From: Bacteroidetes bacterium ADurb.Bin302
GTDB lineage: Bacteria > Bacteroidota > Bacteroidia > Bacteroidales > Paludibacteraceae
Direction: 5' to 3'
NCBI GenBank assembly: GCA_002069025.1
Contig: MWBK01000230.1
Span: forward strand, 1 to 7,313
Length of the DNA: 7,313 bases
The notes under the pieces were generated by a model. It worked only from the letters and a program-made list of their open reading frames with translations, did no database searches and was not told the DNA's origin. Position numbers and translations under genes: made by a program. Below are positions 6,830 through 7,313 of the stretch, one piece after another; position 1 is the stretch's first letter, and every line of letters begins with the position of its first letter.

Positions 6830-6855
6830 AAAAGAGAGCCGTAAAGCTCTCTTTT
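6830..6855. terminator. Bidirectional terminator between convergent genes
   Basis: AAAAGAGAGC (6830-6839) pairs perfectly over ten bases with GCTCTCTTTT (6846-6855) around a 6-base loop. T-rich sequence follows on the plus strand. On the minus strand the hairpin is followed by a T-run and further A/T-rich sequence, so it can serve both the GH17-like gene and the convergent gene whose stop is at 6860-6862. Confidence 0.88.
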
Positions 6856-6859
6856 GTTT

Positions 6860-7313
6860 TTAGAACATAAATCCAACATGAAGATATATTCCAAACCTCG
6901 ATCTGTTAGTATATCCCATTGATAAAGTTAATGGCCCTACTATGCTATCGTAAGAATATCTTAATGCTCCACCATATATCATTTCTTTGTGCATTGAGAA
7001 GATATAATCATCAGTCATTGCAAAGTTTCCGGTAAGCGTTATGTAGTGCCTTTTTAATATGCATCCCCTAAAACCTAAACCGGTAGCAAGAAGATAGTTT
7101 TCAAATGTTTCTAAGTGTGACAGTGCTTCGAAAGGCAGTTGCTGCGCATAATATCGCCCGGGCGTGTATCCTCCCATAATATTTGAAATGTGGAATGGAA
7201 CGGGACGTCCGTCTGTCATAAAAATAAATCGTCCATACACTGATGGTACTATTGCAAAATAGCTGTTACACGGAAATACAGATTGCCAATATGCCATAAC
7301 AGACAACATCGGA
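6860..7313 (-). CDS. Patatin-like phospholipase, C-terminal outer-membrane barrel (partial)
   Basis: The last 150 residues are present; the gene continues beyond the right edge. The fragment has alternating amphipathic beta-strands rich in Tyr, Phe and Gly and ends in Phe (HVGFMF), the C-terminal aromatic expected of a barrel assembled by the BAM machinery. The segment IMGGYTPGRYYAQQLPF, the strand RHYITLTGNFA and the final YGGALRYSYDSIVGPLTLSMGYTNRS resemble the C-terminus of Bacteroidales patatin-like proteins that carry a surface-antigen (BamA-like) barrel after the lipase domain. The lipase domain, with its Ser-Asp dyad, would lie off the window, so the identification rests on the barrel end alone. 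Another Omp85-type barrel is the main alternative. The internal ATG at 7307-7309 is not the true start. Confidence 0.68.
   Translation of the reverse strand, partial: PMLSVMAYWQSVFPCNSYFAIVPSVYGRFIFMTDGRPVPFHISNIMGGYTPGRYYAQQLPFEALSHLETFENYLLATGLGFRGCILKRHYITLTGNFAMTDDYIFSMHKEMIYGGALRYSYDSIVGPLTLSMGYTNRSRFGIYLHVGFMF

Overview
The window comes from a low-GC member of the Bacteroidota, most likely Bacteroidales. Four things point there: an HU-CCDC81/SPOR protein, a family essentially confined to this phylum; start codons without Shine-Dalgarno sequences, preceded by A/T-rich leaders; a clear TAnnTTTG (-7) promoter element; and a short Bacteroides-type SerA. The genus cannot be told from the sequence alone.

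Layout. (1) Positions 1-54 are a C-rich, heptamer-periodic non-coding tract cut by the left edge, with strong G-quadruplex potential on the minus strand. (2) Positions 130-3286 hold three co-directional, closely spaced genes: an HU-CCDC81/transmembrane/SPOR protein, dTDP-glucose 4,6-dehydratase (rfbB/rmlB) and peptidase T (pepT). The gaps are 23 and 11 bases, so they are probably one transcript, although the functions are unrelated (division or envelope protein, nucleotide-sugar synthesis, tripeptide hydrolysis). (3) A 136-base gap carries the best promoter of the window, followed by serC and serA separated by one base. Together these make the first two steps of phosphorylated serine synthesis, from 3-phosphoglycerate to O-phosphoserine, and the unit ends in a strong intrinsic terminator. 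(4) Only 18 bases after that terminator starts a lipoprotein with the two catalytic glutamates of a family 17 glycoside hydrolase. (5) A bidirectional terminator separates it from a convergent minus-strand gene cut by the right edge, which encodes the C-terminal outer-membrane barrel of a patatin-like phospholipase.

Most of the window is ordinary chromosomal housekeeping. I see no CRISPR array, transposase, phage gene, toxin-antitoxin pair, rRNA or tRNA, and no convincing new multi-gene system. The points most worth checking are the heptamer/G-quadruplex tract, the SerA active site in which the canonical His and probably Glu are replaced, the 24-residue internal shortening of PepT, and the GH17 lipoprotein placed directly behind a terminator with no SusC/SusD partners.
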